Below are positions 8,179-16,974 of a DNA stretch of 54,754 nt, piece after piece. The notes under the pieces are model-generated. The model was not told where the DNA came from, did no database searches, and saw only the letters and a program-made list of their open reading frames with translations. Source of the stretch: Bacillota bacterium (lineage in GTDB: Bacteria > Bacillota > Clostridia > Acetivibrionales > DSM-1351); the NCBI GenBank assembly GCA_023443515.1, contig JAEZUC010000059.1, positions 1 through 54,754 on the forward strand, written 5' to 3'. Numbering within the stretch: the stretch's first letter is position 1; every line of letters starts with the position of its first letter. Position numbers and translations under genes: made by a program.

Positions 8179-9957
8179 ATGACAGATATTTATAGTAGTA
8201 AGCAAACCACAATCAATATTAGTGAAAAGTCAAATATGATTTGGAACAATGCCAACCACCTTGTTGGTTTATATAAGCCGCATGAATACGGAAAAGTGAT
8301 ATTACCTATGACAGTAATAAAGCGTTTCCATGATACCTTGCTTCCAACAAGAGAGAAAGTTTTGGAAACCTATGAAAAAGTCAAAAACTTTGAGGTTAAA
8401 GAAGGATTTTTGGAAAGTGCATCTGATTATAGCTTTTACAACACAAGCAAATTTACATTTGAATCTCTTCTTGCCGATGCAGAACATATTGAAGAAAACT
8501 TCCGTGCATACTTAAATGGCTTTTCTGATAATGTGCAGGACATTTTAGCAAGCTTTGAATTTGATAAAGAGATAACTAAACTTGCGAACAATAATATTTT
8601 ATTCTTCATTATTCAAGAGTTTAATAAGAAGACAAGCTACCTGGGTGCTGACTTGATTACATCTGTTGATATGGGTTATATCTTTGAAGACCTTATCAAA
8701 ACATTTTCAGAAAGTTACAACGAAGAGGCGGGAGCTCACTTTACATCGAGAGATATTATTTATTTGATGACAGATTTGCTTATATGTGATGAAAAAGACT
8801 CTATGCTTGAAACCGGTGTTGTTAAGACTGTGTATGACCAAGCAATGGGTACTTCACAGATGTTAGGATGCATGGAAGAAAGGCTACGTGCTTTGGATGC
8901 TGATGCAGAAATCAGACTTTTTGGACAAGAGTTTAATCCTGAGACATATGCTATTGCTAAGTCTGATATGCTTATTCGTGGTGGTAATGCAGATAATATG
9001 AAGTTTGGTGATACCTTATCAGATGACAAATTTAATGGCTATACTTTTGATTATTGCATTTCAAACCCGCCTTTTGGTATAGACTGGAAACGAGAAGAAG
9101 AAGCGGTTAAGGCAGAGAACAAGCTTGGTGATAAAGGTAGATTTGGAGCAGGACTTCCTAAAATTTCTGACGGACAGATGCTATTTATGCTAAATGGTGT
9201 ATCTAAACTGAAATCTACTGGAAAAATGGCTATTATACAGAACGGCTCTCCACTCTTCTCTGGTGACGCAGGCAGCGGTGAAAGTGAAATTAGAAGGTAT
9301 TTAATAGAGAACGACTGGATTGATACAATTATTCAGCTTTCAACAGATACTTTCTATAACACAGGAATTACTACGTATATTTGGATAATTACAAAAAATA
9401 AAACTGCTAATCGTGAAGGTAAAATTCAGCTTATTGACGCTTCAAACATGGTAGAGCAAAGAAGAAAATCTATAGGAAACAAGCGATATGATATGACTGA
9501 TGAATGCAGAGATGTTATTGTAAAGGCTTATGGAGAATCCCAAAACAAAGTTTACACATTAGGTGATAAAGTTTGTGAAAGTAAAATCATTGATAATGTT
9601 GACCTTGGCTATTACAAAATTACTATTGAAACACTGCTTTACGATGAAGATGGAAATATTGTTATCAAAAGTAAAAAGCCAGTAGCTGATACTAGTAAAC
9701 GTGACACAGAAAATGTTCCGTTATCGGAAGATATAGATGCTTACTTTAAAAGAGAAGTAAAGCCGAATAACAAAGATGCTTTTATTGATAAGAGCAAAAC
9801 TAAGATTGGGTATGAAATCCCGTTTACAAGGTACTTCTATAAATATGTAGCTCCTGAAAAGAGTGAAAATATCGCAAACAGAATCAGTGTTTTAGAAACA
9901 GATATATCAAATTCTTTGAAGAAATTGTTTTCAAAGGATGGTGTTAACAATGAATAA
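8179..9957 (+). CDS. hsdM: Type I restriction-modification methyltransferase subunit HsdM
   Basis: 592 residues. N-terminal HsdM helical domain (MIWNNANHLVGLYKPHEYGK), SAM-binding region (EEAGAHFTSRDI, a GQFFTP-like element), and the adenine methyltransferase motif IV NPPFG at N296. It methylates adenine at the type I recognition site as part of an M2S1 (or R2M2S1) complex and protects element and host DNA. The ATG at 8179 is chosen because GAGGGA lies 8 bp upstream; an in-frame TTG at 8098 lacks a good site. The stop overlaps the start of hsdS, so the two are translationally coupled. Confidence 0.93.
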   Translation: MTDIYSSKQTTINISEKSNMIWNNANHLVGLYKPHEYGKVILPMTVIKRFHDTLLPTREKVLETYEKVKNFEVKEGFLESASDYSFYNTSKFTFESLLADAEHIEENFRAYLNGFSDNVQDILASFEFDKEITKLANNNILFFIIQEFNKKTSYLGADLITSVDMGYIFEDLIKTFSESYNEEAGAHFTSRDIIYLMTDLLICDEKDSMLETGVVKTVYDQAMGTSQMLGCMEERLRALDADAEIRLFGQEFNPETYAIAKSDMLIRGGNADNMKFGDTLSDDKFNGYTFDYCISNPPFGIDWKREEEAVKAENKLGDKGRFGAGLPKISDGQMLFMLNGVSKLKSTGKMAIIQNGSPLFSGDAGSGESEIRRYLIENDWIDTIIQLSTDTFYNTGITTYIWIITKNKTANREGKIQLIDASNMVEQRRKSIGNKRYDMTDECRDVIVKAYGESQNKVYTLGDKVCESKIIDNVDLGYYKITIETLLYDEDGNIVIKSKKPVADTSKRDTENVPLSEDIDAYFKREVKPNNKDAFIDKSKTKIGYEIPFTRYFYKYVAPEKSENIANRISVLETDISNSLKKLFSKDGVNNE

Positions 9958-11893
9958 AAAAATGAAATATAGTGGAATTGAATGGATTGGAGAAATACCA
10001 AAGGATTGGAAAGTTTCAAAATTAAAATATATTAAAGATAAAAAAAATTATTCGATTGTTGATGGACCTTTCGGGTCTGCTATTTCAACACAAGACTATA
10101 TGGATGAAGGTATTCCTTTGGTTCGTATTACAAATTTATCTGGCGATTATGTTTCGTTTGATAATATGGTTTATATTAGTGAAACTCTTGCTAATAGCTT
10201 GAAAAGGAGTTCTTTTACGATTGGTGATATTGTTTTTGCAAAAACTGGGGCAACGGTTGGCAAATGTGCAATAAATAGTTCCATTGAATTTGGAATATTA
10301 GCCTCAAGTTGCATCAAAATATCAATTGGTTATCAATTCAATACAAAATACTATTTTTATATTTTCAATACTAAAGAATTTGTGCAAGCAATAATTAATG
10401 CGTGCAACGGAACAACAAGGGATACAATTAACTTAGCACCATTTAACAATTTATACTGTACTGTCCCGCCTTTAGAAACTCAACAACGAATAGTGGATTA
10501 TCTCGACGAAAAGTGTAAAGAGATAGATAATGTAGTTGAAAACACAAAAGTTACTATTGAAGAGTATAAGAAATACAAATATGCAGTAATAGCTGATGCT
10601 GTTACGAAAGGATTATTAACAAATGTTGTAACCAAAAAAAGTGGAGTTGATTGGATAGGAAATGTACCTGAAAATTGGAAAATAATTAAACTAAAATATT
10701 TATTCTCAATAAAAAAAGAAATAGCAAATAAGCTTGGTTATGATATTTTATCTGTTACTCAAAATGGTTTGAAGATAAAAGATATATCTAATAATGAAGG
10801 GCAAATATCTTCTGATTATAGTAAGTATCAAATTGTAGAGCCAAATGATTTTGTTATGAATCATATGGACTTACTAACTGGTTGGGTTGATTGTTCTGCT
10901 TTTCATGGTGTAACAAGTCCTGATTATCGCGTTTTTAAACTTGATGATGAAAGTAAATCTTTAAGAGAATATTTTAAATATATTTTTCAGCTTTGCTATA
11001 AGCATAGAATATTTTATGGTTTAGGGCAAGGCGTATCAAATTTGGGTAGATGGAGGCTGCAAACAGATAAATTTATCAATTTTGAAGTGCCTCTTCCCTC
11101 TTTTGAAGAACAAAAAGAAATTGTTGAGTTCTTAGATAAAAAATGTACAGAAATAGATAACCTTATTTTCAAGAAACAGCAGATTGTTACTGAACTCGAA
11201 AACTATAAAAAATCTCTTATATATGAATGTGTAACTGGAAAAATGAATGTTGAAGTAGCTGGAAATATTCAAATGGCAACAATAATTTATCCAAAGTTTC
11301 CAGCTACTATTTCAACCGATAAAAGGCGTTTTGCTCAGGCTATCTTAGCAAGTAAAGTTATTGATGAGGTTAATACTTCAAAATTTGGACGTGTTAAGCT
11401 TGAAAAAATACTATACACACTTGAAACACATGTTGGATTTGATTTTGATACTGCTTATAAGCGCCAAGTAGCAGGTCCACTTGATGGTTCAATTTATCAA
11501 TGTGAAAATATGATATCTAAAAGAAATAAATGGTTTAATATAAAAGGTAAAACAAATGTTGAATACAGTCCTGCAAAGGACATGGCAAAATATAAAAATT
11601 ATTATAATAAATATTTTGCTGACTACAATGCTGAAATAGAAAGGATAATCAAGACTTTCAAGCCGTTATCCACTGAACAATCTGAAATCTTTGCAACGTT
11701 GTATGCATCGTGGAATGATTTTGTAATTGGTGGTACTGCATTTACCGATGATGATATTGTAAAAGATGTACTCAATAATTGGCATGTAAGCAAAAAAAGA
11801 TTTTCAGAGGATATATGGCTTCAAGCTATTGAACAAATGAGAGAACTTGACCTTGTACCAAAAGGTTATGGCAAAAAAACAGTTATGTCATAA
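9950..11893 (+). CDS. hsdS: Type I specificity subunit HsdS with extra C-terminal domain
   Basis: 647 residues; usual HsdS proteins are about 400-450. Two target-recognition halves are visible. Each starts with the same motif (YSGIEWIGEIPKDWK near residue 7; KSGVDWIGNVPENWK near 230) and ends with a conserved helix (PPLETQQRIVDYLDEK; PSFEEQKEIVEFLDKK). HsdS gives DNA sequence choice to the HsdM and HsdR subunits. From about residue 436 an extra domain of 210 residues follows, containing GRVKLEKILYTLE and RQVAGPLDGSIYQ. This remotely resembles the Panacea/SocA-like antitoxin core (K-L-x-K-L-x-Y...GP), but that is a guess. ATG 9950 lies within the end of hsdM; hsdR follows 13 bp later. Confidence 0.9.
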   Translation: MNKKMKYSGIEWIGEIPKDWKVSKLKYIKDKKNYSIVDGPFGSAISTQDYMDEGIPLVRITNLSGDYVSFDNMVYISETLANSLKRSSFTIGDIVFAKTGATVGKCAINSSIEFGILASSCIKISIGYQFNTKYYFYIFNTKEFVQAIINACNGTTRDTINLAPFNNLYCTVPPLETQQRIVDYLDEKCKEIDNVVENTKVTIEEYKKYKYAVIADAVTKGLLTNVVTKKSGVDWIGNVPENWKIIKLKYLFSIKKEIANKLGYDILSVTQNGLKIKDISNNEGQISSDYSKYQIVEPNDFVMNHMDLLTGWVDCSAFHGVTSPDYRVFKLDDESKSLREYFKYIFQLCYKHRIFYGLGQGVSNLGRWRLQTDKFINFEVPLPSFEEQKEIVEFLDKKCTEIDNLIFKKQQIVTELENYKKSLIYECVTGKMNVEVAGNIQMATIIYPKFPATISTDKRRFAQAILASKVIDEVNTSKFGRVKLEKILYTLETHVGFDFDTAYKRQVAGPLDGSIYQCENMISKRNKWFNIKGKTNVEYSPAKDMAKYKNYYNKYFADYNAEIERIIKTFKPLSTEQSEIFATLYASWNDFVIGGTAFTDDDIVKDVLNNWHVSKKRFSEDIWLQAIEQMRELDLVPKGYGKKTVMS

Positions 11894-11906
11894 GGTGGTG
11901 TAATAA

Positions 11907-14900
11907 ATGGAAGATAATGAAAAAAGATTTGAACAGGATATCGAAAGCTTTTTAACCTCCAAAACAGGTGGCTGTAAAAAAGGCGATCAAAAAAACTACG
12001 ACCTTGAAAAAGCTATCGATATGGACAAGCTTATCTCCTTTATCTCCGCTTCTCAGCCAAAAGAATGGGAACGACAAGTCAAAAGGGATGGTTCAGAAGC
12101 CGAGAAAAAACTGTATAAATGCCTTCAAACAAATATTGATAATGAAGGATTAATATATGTCCTGCGACACGGAATTATTGACAGAGGTATAAAGTTTAAG
12201 CTTGCTTTTTTTCGACCAGAAACGGCACTTAATGAAGATGTTATCAAAAGGTACAATCAAAATATTTTAACATGTATAAGGCAGTTTAGATATTCAACAC
12301 AGAATAATAATACTCTCGATATGGTTTTGTCATTGAATGGGTTGCCTATTATTGCATTGGAGCTAAAGAACCAACTTAAAGGTCAATCGGTGGATAATGC
12401 CAAAAATCAATTCATGTATGATCGTAGTGAAAAAGAGTGTATTTTTCATTTTAACAACAGAATACTTGCATATTTTGCTGTAGACCTTTATGAAGTAGCT
12501 ATGACTACCCAATTAAAAGGGAAAAATACATTTTTCCTGCCGTTCAACCAAGGTTCAAATGGTGCAGGTGAAGTTGGCGGAGCAGGTAATCCAGCCAGAG
12601 TAGGCACTCCTGAGGATTATGGAGTTGGTTATGTGACCTCTTACATATGGGAGAATGTTTTGCAAAAGGATGCTTTACTTGATATTTTGCAAAGATTTAT
12701 CCATTTGTCAGTGGAAGAAAAAACCGAGAAGGTTAATGGTAAAAGGGTTAAAAAAGTTAGCAAAAAAGTTATTTTCCCAAGATACCATCAACTTGATGTA
12801 GTTACAAAGCTTGTGGATGATGTTAAGACCAATGGAAGCGGAAAAAATTATTTAATACAGCATAGTGCAGGAAGCGGAAAAAGCAACTCTATTGCATGGC
12901 TTAGTTATCGCCTTGCAACCTTGCATGATAATAATGATAAAAATATTTTCACTTCTGTTATTGTTGTAACTGACCGTAGGGTGCTTGACAGCCAATTACA
13001 GGACACTATTTCAGGTTTTGACCATATTGATGGTATGGTTGAAACGATTGATGAAAAGAGAACATCAAAAGACCTTAGAGATGCTATAAATGACGGTAAA
13101 AAAATTATCATAACAACATTGCAGAAGTTTCCAGTTATTTATCAAGAAATTGACGATAACAAGGGCAGAAGGTTTGCGATTATCGTTGATGAAGCTCACT
13201 CTTCTCAAACAGGTAACAGTGCTAAAAAGTTAAAAGCAGCTCTTGCAGACGTGGAAGAAGCATTAAAAGAGTATGCTGAGATCGAGAGTTCTGAAGAAAT
13301 GGAGAATGATGCTGAAGACAACTTGGTTAAAGAAATGATAACGCACGGTAAACACAAAAACCTTTCCTTCTTTGCGTTTACTGCTACACCAAAAGAAAAA
13401 ACACTCGAGATGTTTGGTGTAAAGCAAGATGATGGTTCATTTAAAGCATATCATGTCTATAGTATGCGACAAGCAATAGAAGAAGGGTTTATCCTAGATG
13501 TGTTAAAAAACTACATGACATACAAAACCTGCTATATGATAGCAAAAAATACACCAGATAATCCAGAAGTACCAACAACAAAGGCTGTTAAAGCTGTTAG
13601 GCGATATCAGGAATTACACCCTCATAACTTACAGCAAAAGACAGCTGTAATGATTGAGCAGTTTAGAGAAGTAACCAAAAATAAAATTGGTGGCAATGCT
13701 AAAGCAATGGTGGTAACGGCATCCAGACTACATGCTGTTAGGTATTATCATGAATTCAAAAGGTACATTGAAAAAAACAAGTATGATGACATTGATATAT
13801 TAATTGCCTTTTCTGGTGTTGTTAATGACATTAACAATAAAGGCGATAATGTTACATATACCGAAGAAGGATTAAACAAGAGAGCCGACGGAACTACAAT
13901 TAAAGAAAAACAACTGCCAGAAGAATTTCATCACGATTTCAACTGTCTTATTGTTGCTGAAAAATATCAAACAGGATTTGATGAACCATTATTACATACA
14001 ATGTTCGTTGATAAAAAATTAGATGGCGTAAAGGCTGTTCAAACGCTTTCTAGACTAAACCGTACCTGTAAGGGGAAGGAAGATACTTTTATTCTTGATT
14101 TTGTTAATACAGCAGAAGATATGAAAGCTTCATTCTCACAGTACTATGAAGCTACAACATTAGATGAAGAAGTAAATGTCAATCTTATTTATCAGGCACA
14201 AACAACGCTGAGAAAGTACAAGCTTTACAATAATAATGATATAGAAAACTTTATTTCCATTTTTTATAAAAATGGTAAGCAGACAGATAAAGACCTCGGT
14301 AAAATGATAGCACTTTTAAAGCCTGTAGTTGATAGGTACAATAAGCTTGAAACAGAAGATAGATATGAATTCAGAATGACTATCAGAAGTTTTAACAAGT
14401 GGTATTCATATGTTGCACAGGTGATTAGATTGTTTGACAAAGACCTTCAAAAGGAGTTTGCCTTTACTTCTTATCTTGCTAAGATGTTACCAAAAGAGCC
14501 AGATAAGAAAATTGATTTGGACGGAAAGCTGAAACTTGAGTTTTATAAGCTTCAAGAAACATTTGCAGGTTATATTGCTCTTAATCCTACAAAAGAAGAT
14601 GAAACATTAAAAAATGTGAAAAGCTTTGTGCCACAAGGTGTTACTGTAAGTGATGATGATTTACTTGAAAATATTATCAAGAGAATTAATGACCGATTTA
14701 ATGGGGTATTTACTGAGGGAGATAGAGTTATTGTAGAAACCATCTACAATAAAGTAATCAAAGACAATAAAAAGCTTAAAACATACGCTAAAAACAACGA
14801 TTCTGAAGTGTTTGAGAAAAGCATTTTCCCAGAAATATTTAAAAAGATTGCACAAGATTGTTATATGGAATCGATGACTTCATTTGGCAAACTATTTGAA

Positions 14901-14978
14901 GATAAGAAGTTTTATAATTCTGTGATGGAGGAAATAGCAAAAGCATCTTATAAAGATTTGAGAAGTGCCAAAGAATAA
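11907..14978 (+). CDS. hsdR: Type I restriction endonuclease and translocase subunit HsdR
   Basis: 1023 residues, normal length. The N-terminal nuclease core has D138 and E152-L-K154 (ALELK) followed by NAKNQF. The SF2 motor has Walker A GSGKS (K325), DEAH at 428-431, FTATP, and a late SRLNR motif VI. HsdR pulls DNA past the complex and cuts far from unmethylated sites. Every catalytic motif looks intact, so the R-M system should work. The ribosome site is AAGGTGG, 13 bp after hsdS ends. The gene order M-S-R and tight spacing indicate one operon. Confidence 0.95.
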   Translation: MEDNEKRFEQDIESFLTSKTGGCKKGDQKNYDLEKAIDMDKLISFISASQPKEWERQVKRDGSEAEKKLYKCLQTNIDNEGLIYVLRHGIIDRGIKFKLAFFRPETALNEDVIKRYNQNILTCIRQFRYSTQNNNTLDMVLSLNGLPIIALELKNQLKGQSVDNAKNQFMYDRSEKECIFHFNNRILAYFAVDLYEVAMTTQLKGKNTFFLPFNQGSNGAGEVGGAGNPARVGTPEDYGVGYVTSYIWENVLQKDALLDILQRFIHLSVEEKTEKVNGKRVKKVSKKVIFPRYHQLDVVTKLVDDVKTNGSGKNYLIQHSAGSGKSNSIAWLSYRLATLHDNNDKNIFTSVIVVTDRRVLDSQLQDTISGFDHIDGMVETIDEKRTSKDLRDAINDGKKIIITTLQKFPVIYQEIDDNKGRRFAIIVDEAHSSQTGNSAKKLKAALADVEEALKEYAEIESSEEMENDAEDNLVKEMITHGKHKNLSFFAFTATPKEKTLEMFGVKQDDGSFKAYHVYSMRQAIEEGFILDVLKNYMTYKTCYMIAKNTPDNPEVPTTKAVKAVRRYQELHPHNLQQKTAVMIEQFREVTKNKIGGNAKAMVVTASRLHAVRYYHEFKRYIEKNKYDDIDILIAFSGVVNDINNKGDNVTYTEEGLNKRADGTTIKEKQLPEEFHHDFNCLIVAEKYQTGFDEPLLHTMFVDKKLDGVKAVQTLSRLNRTCKGKEDTFILDFVNTAEDMKASFSQYYEATTLDEEVNVNLIYQAQTTLRKYKLYNNNDIENFISIFYKNGKQTDKDLGKMIALLKPVVDRYNKLETEDRYEFRMTIRSFNKWYSYVAQVIRLFDKDLQKEFAFTSYLAKMLPKEPDKKIDLDGKLKLEFYKLQETFAGYIALNPTKEDETLKNVKSFVPQGVTVSDDDLLENIIKRINDRFNGVFTEGDRVIVETIYNKVIKDNKKLKTYAKNNDSEVFEKSIFPEIFKKIAQDCYMESMTSFGKLFEDKKFYNSVMEEIAKASYKDLRSAKE

Positions 14979-15040
14979 TATGGTAAAAATAATTTGAAAG
15001 GTAATCTTAGAGGAAAAGTTTTGAAGGGAGTTTATTAAAA

Positions 15041-15187
15041 TTGGCGTAAAATAAATTTGAAATCAAAAAAACTGTAGGAATTCTTTCTGGATCCGCTAAA
15101 GGTTGGACAAAGGAATTAAACCTTGTAAGCTGGAATGATAAAGAGCCTAAATATGACATTCGGGAATGGTCTCCTGAACATGATATT
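15041..15187 (+). pseudogene. Broken PC4/YdbC-type ssDNA-binding gene
   Basis: A TTG at 15041, 10 bp after GAAGGGAG, is followed by GCG and then a TAA stop at the third codon. Beyond the stop the same frame encodes FEIKKTVGILSGSAKGW and LVSWNDKEPKYDIREWSPEH, the characteristic core of small Firmicute YdbC proteins (PC4-like single-strand DNA binding). The usual C-terminal strand (KGITL-type) is missing and the frame runs on into the next gene's start. So there are two lesions: a nonsense codon and a lost 3' end. The fragment is in frame with the following nuclease gene. Confidence 0.75.
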
Positions 15188-15199
15188 GGAGGGGTACTA

Positions 15200-15985
15200 A
15201 TGACTGATAGGCCTTTTGTTTGGCAAATGATAAGGGAAGCTATGGATAATATTGGTGAAAAAGCAACATATACAGATATTAAAAAGTTTATTCATAATAA
15301 ATATGGTGAAGTAAATGATAATACAATTACCTGTCAAATTATTGTTTGTACAGTAAACCATAATACTAGAATTCACTATCCGGAAAATAAAAAGCCAAGG
15401 ATTGCAAATTCACAATATGATTTTCTTTATACAATAGGTAGAGGTCAAGTTGAATTATATCATACTGAAAAACATGGCGTTTGGGAAATTAAAGAAGATG
15501 ATACAGGTAAACTGACAGTATCAAAGAAAGATGAAGAACTTGAAGAATATGACAATAAGCAGAGTATTTGTGATGAGGAGCAATTCTACTTTCCCCTAGA
15601 AAGTCATCTGAGAGATTTTATTGCTCAGAATATTGATACCATAAAGATAGATAATAAAAAATTAAAGCTATACGCTGATGATAATGGTAGTGATGGTATA
15701 GAATTTAAAACTAATGTTGGAATCATTGATATTTTGGCTACAGATGAAAATGATAATTTTGTAGTTTTTGAACTTAAATTAAGTAGAGGAAATGATGCCA
15801 CACTTGGACAAATATTAAGATATATGGGGTGGATTAAGAAGAACCTTTCTCAAAATAAAGAAGTTTTTGGAATCATAGTGGCAAAAAGTATAGATGAAAA
15901 ATTAAGATATGCTGTTTCTCAAGTGTCTAATGTAAGCCTGTTTGAATATGAATTAAATTTCAATATAAATCCGGTGAAATTGTAA
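15200..15985 (+). CDS. NucS/DUF91-like endonuclease with N-terminal winged helix
   Basis: 261 residues. The N-terminal 95 (VWQMIREAMDNIGEKATYTD, then HTEKHGVWEI) look like a winged-helix or HARE-like module. The C-terminal 130 match the NucS/EndoMS-like PD-(D/E)XK nuclease: GIIDILA with D177, then VFELKLSRG with E191 and K193, then GQILRYMGWIKKNL. Related enzymes cut branched or mismatched DNA. GGAGGGG 5 bp before the ATG sets the start. It follows hsdR with the broken YdbC gene between and ends at a terminator, so it closes the defence block. Confidence 0.75.
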   Translation: MTDRPFVWQMIREAMDNIGEKATYTDIKKFIHNKYGEVNDNTITCQIIVCTVNHNTRIHYPENKKPRIANSQYDFLYTIGRGQVELYHTEKHGVWEIKEDDTGKLTVSKKDEELEEYDNKQSICDEEQFYFPLESHLRDFIAQNIDTIKIDNKKLKLYADDNGSDGIEFKTNVGIIDILATDENDNFVVFELKLSRGNDATLGQILRYMGWIKKNLSQNKEVFGIIVAKSIDEKLRYAVSQVSNVSLFEYELNFNINPVKL

Positions 15986-15998
15986 TTCTTTATTAAAG

Positions 15999-16028
15999 GA
16001 ACTGAAGGTTTTGCTTTCGGTTCTTTTT
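15999..16028 (+). terminator. Intrinsic terminator closing the defence block
   Basis: GAACTGAAGG (15999-16008) pairs with CTTTCGGTTC (16014-16023) through eight Watson-Crick and two G-T pairs, followed by TTTTT. Confidence 0.75.
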
Positions 16029-16029
16029 A

Positions 16030-16960
16030 AATACATAGCCTAGGATATTTTAAATAAATTTATTTTATGATTCTATAAGAAGCACACATATATATATATA
16101 AAATCCCAAAAATTAATAAAATTTCGGCTTGCATATTGAAATGTGAGCCATTTTCACCTATTTAGAACATAAAGGTTAAGAGATAAATATAATTTAAAAC
16201 ACCGTTACAGTATAAAAAACTTTATTGTAATTGTTCGCCAAATACCTTCAAAGCCAAATATATCAGTACTTTAGAGGCTCTTGATATCTATTAACCCTGC
16301 CTTCAATAACCAGTAAAAATTATGAGTTTTTCATAAGAATTATATTAATATTCTATCATATTCCACACTCCTAAACCCTTAAACAGGCTTGAAATTAGCA
16401 TTTCATGGCATCTCGCGACGTTATGTGAACTTGATTAACATTAATTCTAAATATAAATTTCAAACACATTATCTATCAGCATATACAAAAACAATGGAAT
16501 ATTACATACAAACATACCAATATCAAGGATAAAACATAGCATTTTTCTCGTTAAATTACCAGTTTACTAATTAATAAAATAAAAGAAAGCATAGAAAATA
16601 CGATATGACTGACGAGAAAATGGGAGTAATTTGTATATATTTTATATTAATAACAGTATATAAGAGATAAATTAAATTTATTAGAAAATTTAGATTGATG
16701 TATTGAAAAATTAGATTTTTAGGAATATAATCTGAAATATCAATTAAATCGTACACTTTATCGATAGAGGTTTTACTGGTAATTTGATATTGCTAAATAA
16801 ATGTAAAAACGATATTTAAAACACATCTTTGTTCTGCTCAAAGTTTTTACTACATTACTCAAATGAAAAATAAATAAGGTTACATTTATTTTATGAATGC
16901 AAATATATTGCAAGCTGTTTTTGTTATACCCAAATTTCGGTTAAGAAAAATTTGCATACT
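16030..16960. other. 930-bp AT-rich non-coding region upstream of the RNA polymerase-like gene
   Basis: I see no credible gene on either strand; short frames here lack ribosome sites and have random composition. There is an imperfect inverted repeat of 11-12 bp (near 16541-16553 and 16613-16624, CTCGT/ACGAG cores) about 60 bp apart. No consensus promoter, riboswitch or tRNA was recognised. It probably carries the promoter and control region of the polymerase gene, or a non-coding RNA or origin I cannot identify. Confidence 0.5.
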
Positions 16961-16974
16961 GCGGAGGCCATGTT

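Noticed and set aside
16571..16756. A 61-codon minus-strand frame in the large gap before the polymerase
   Set aside because: Isoleucine, tyrosine and leucine make up most of it, as expected from random AT-rich DNA, and there is no ribosome site.
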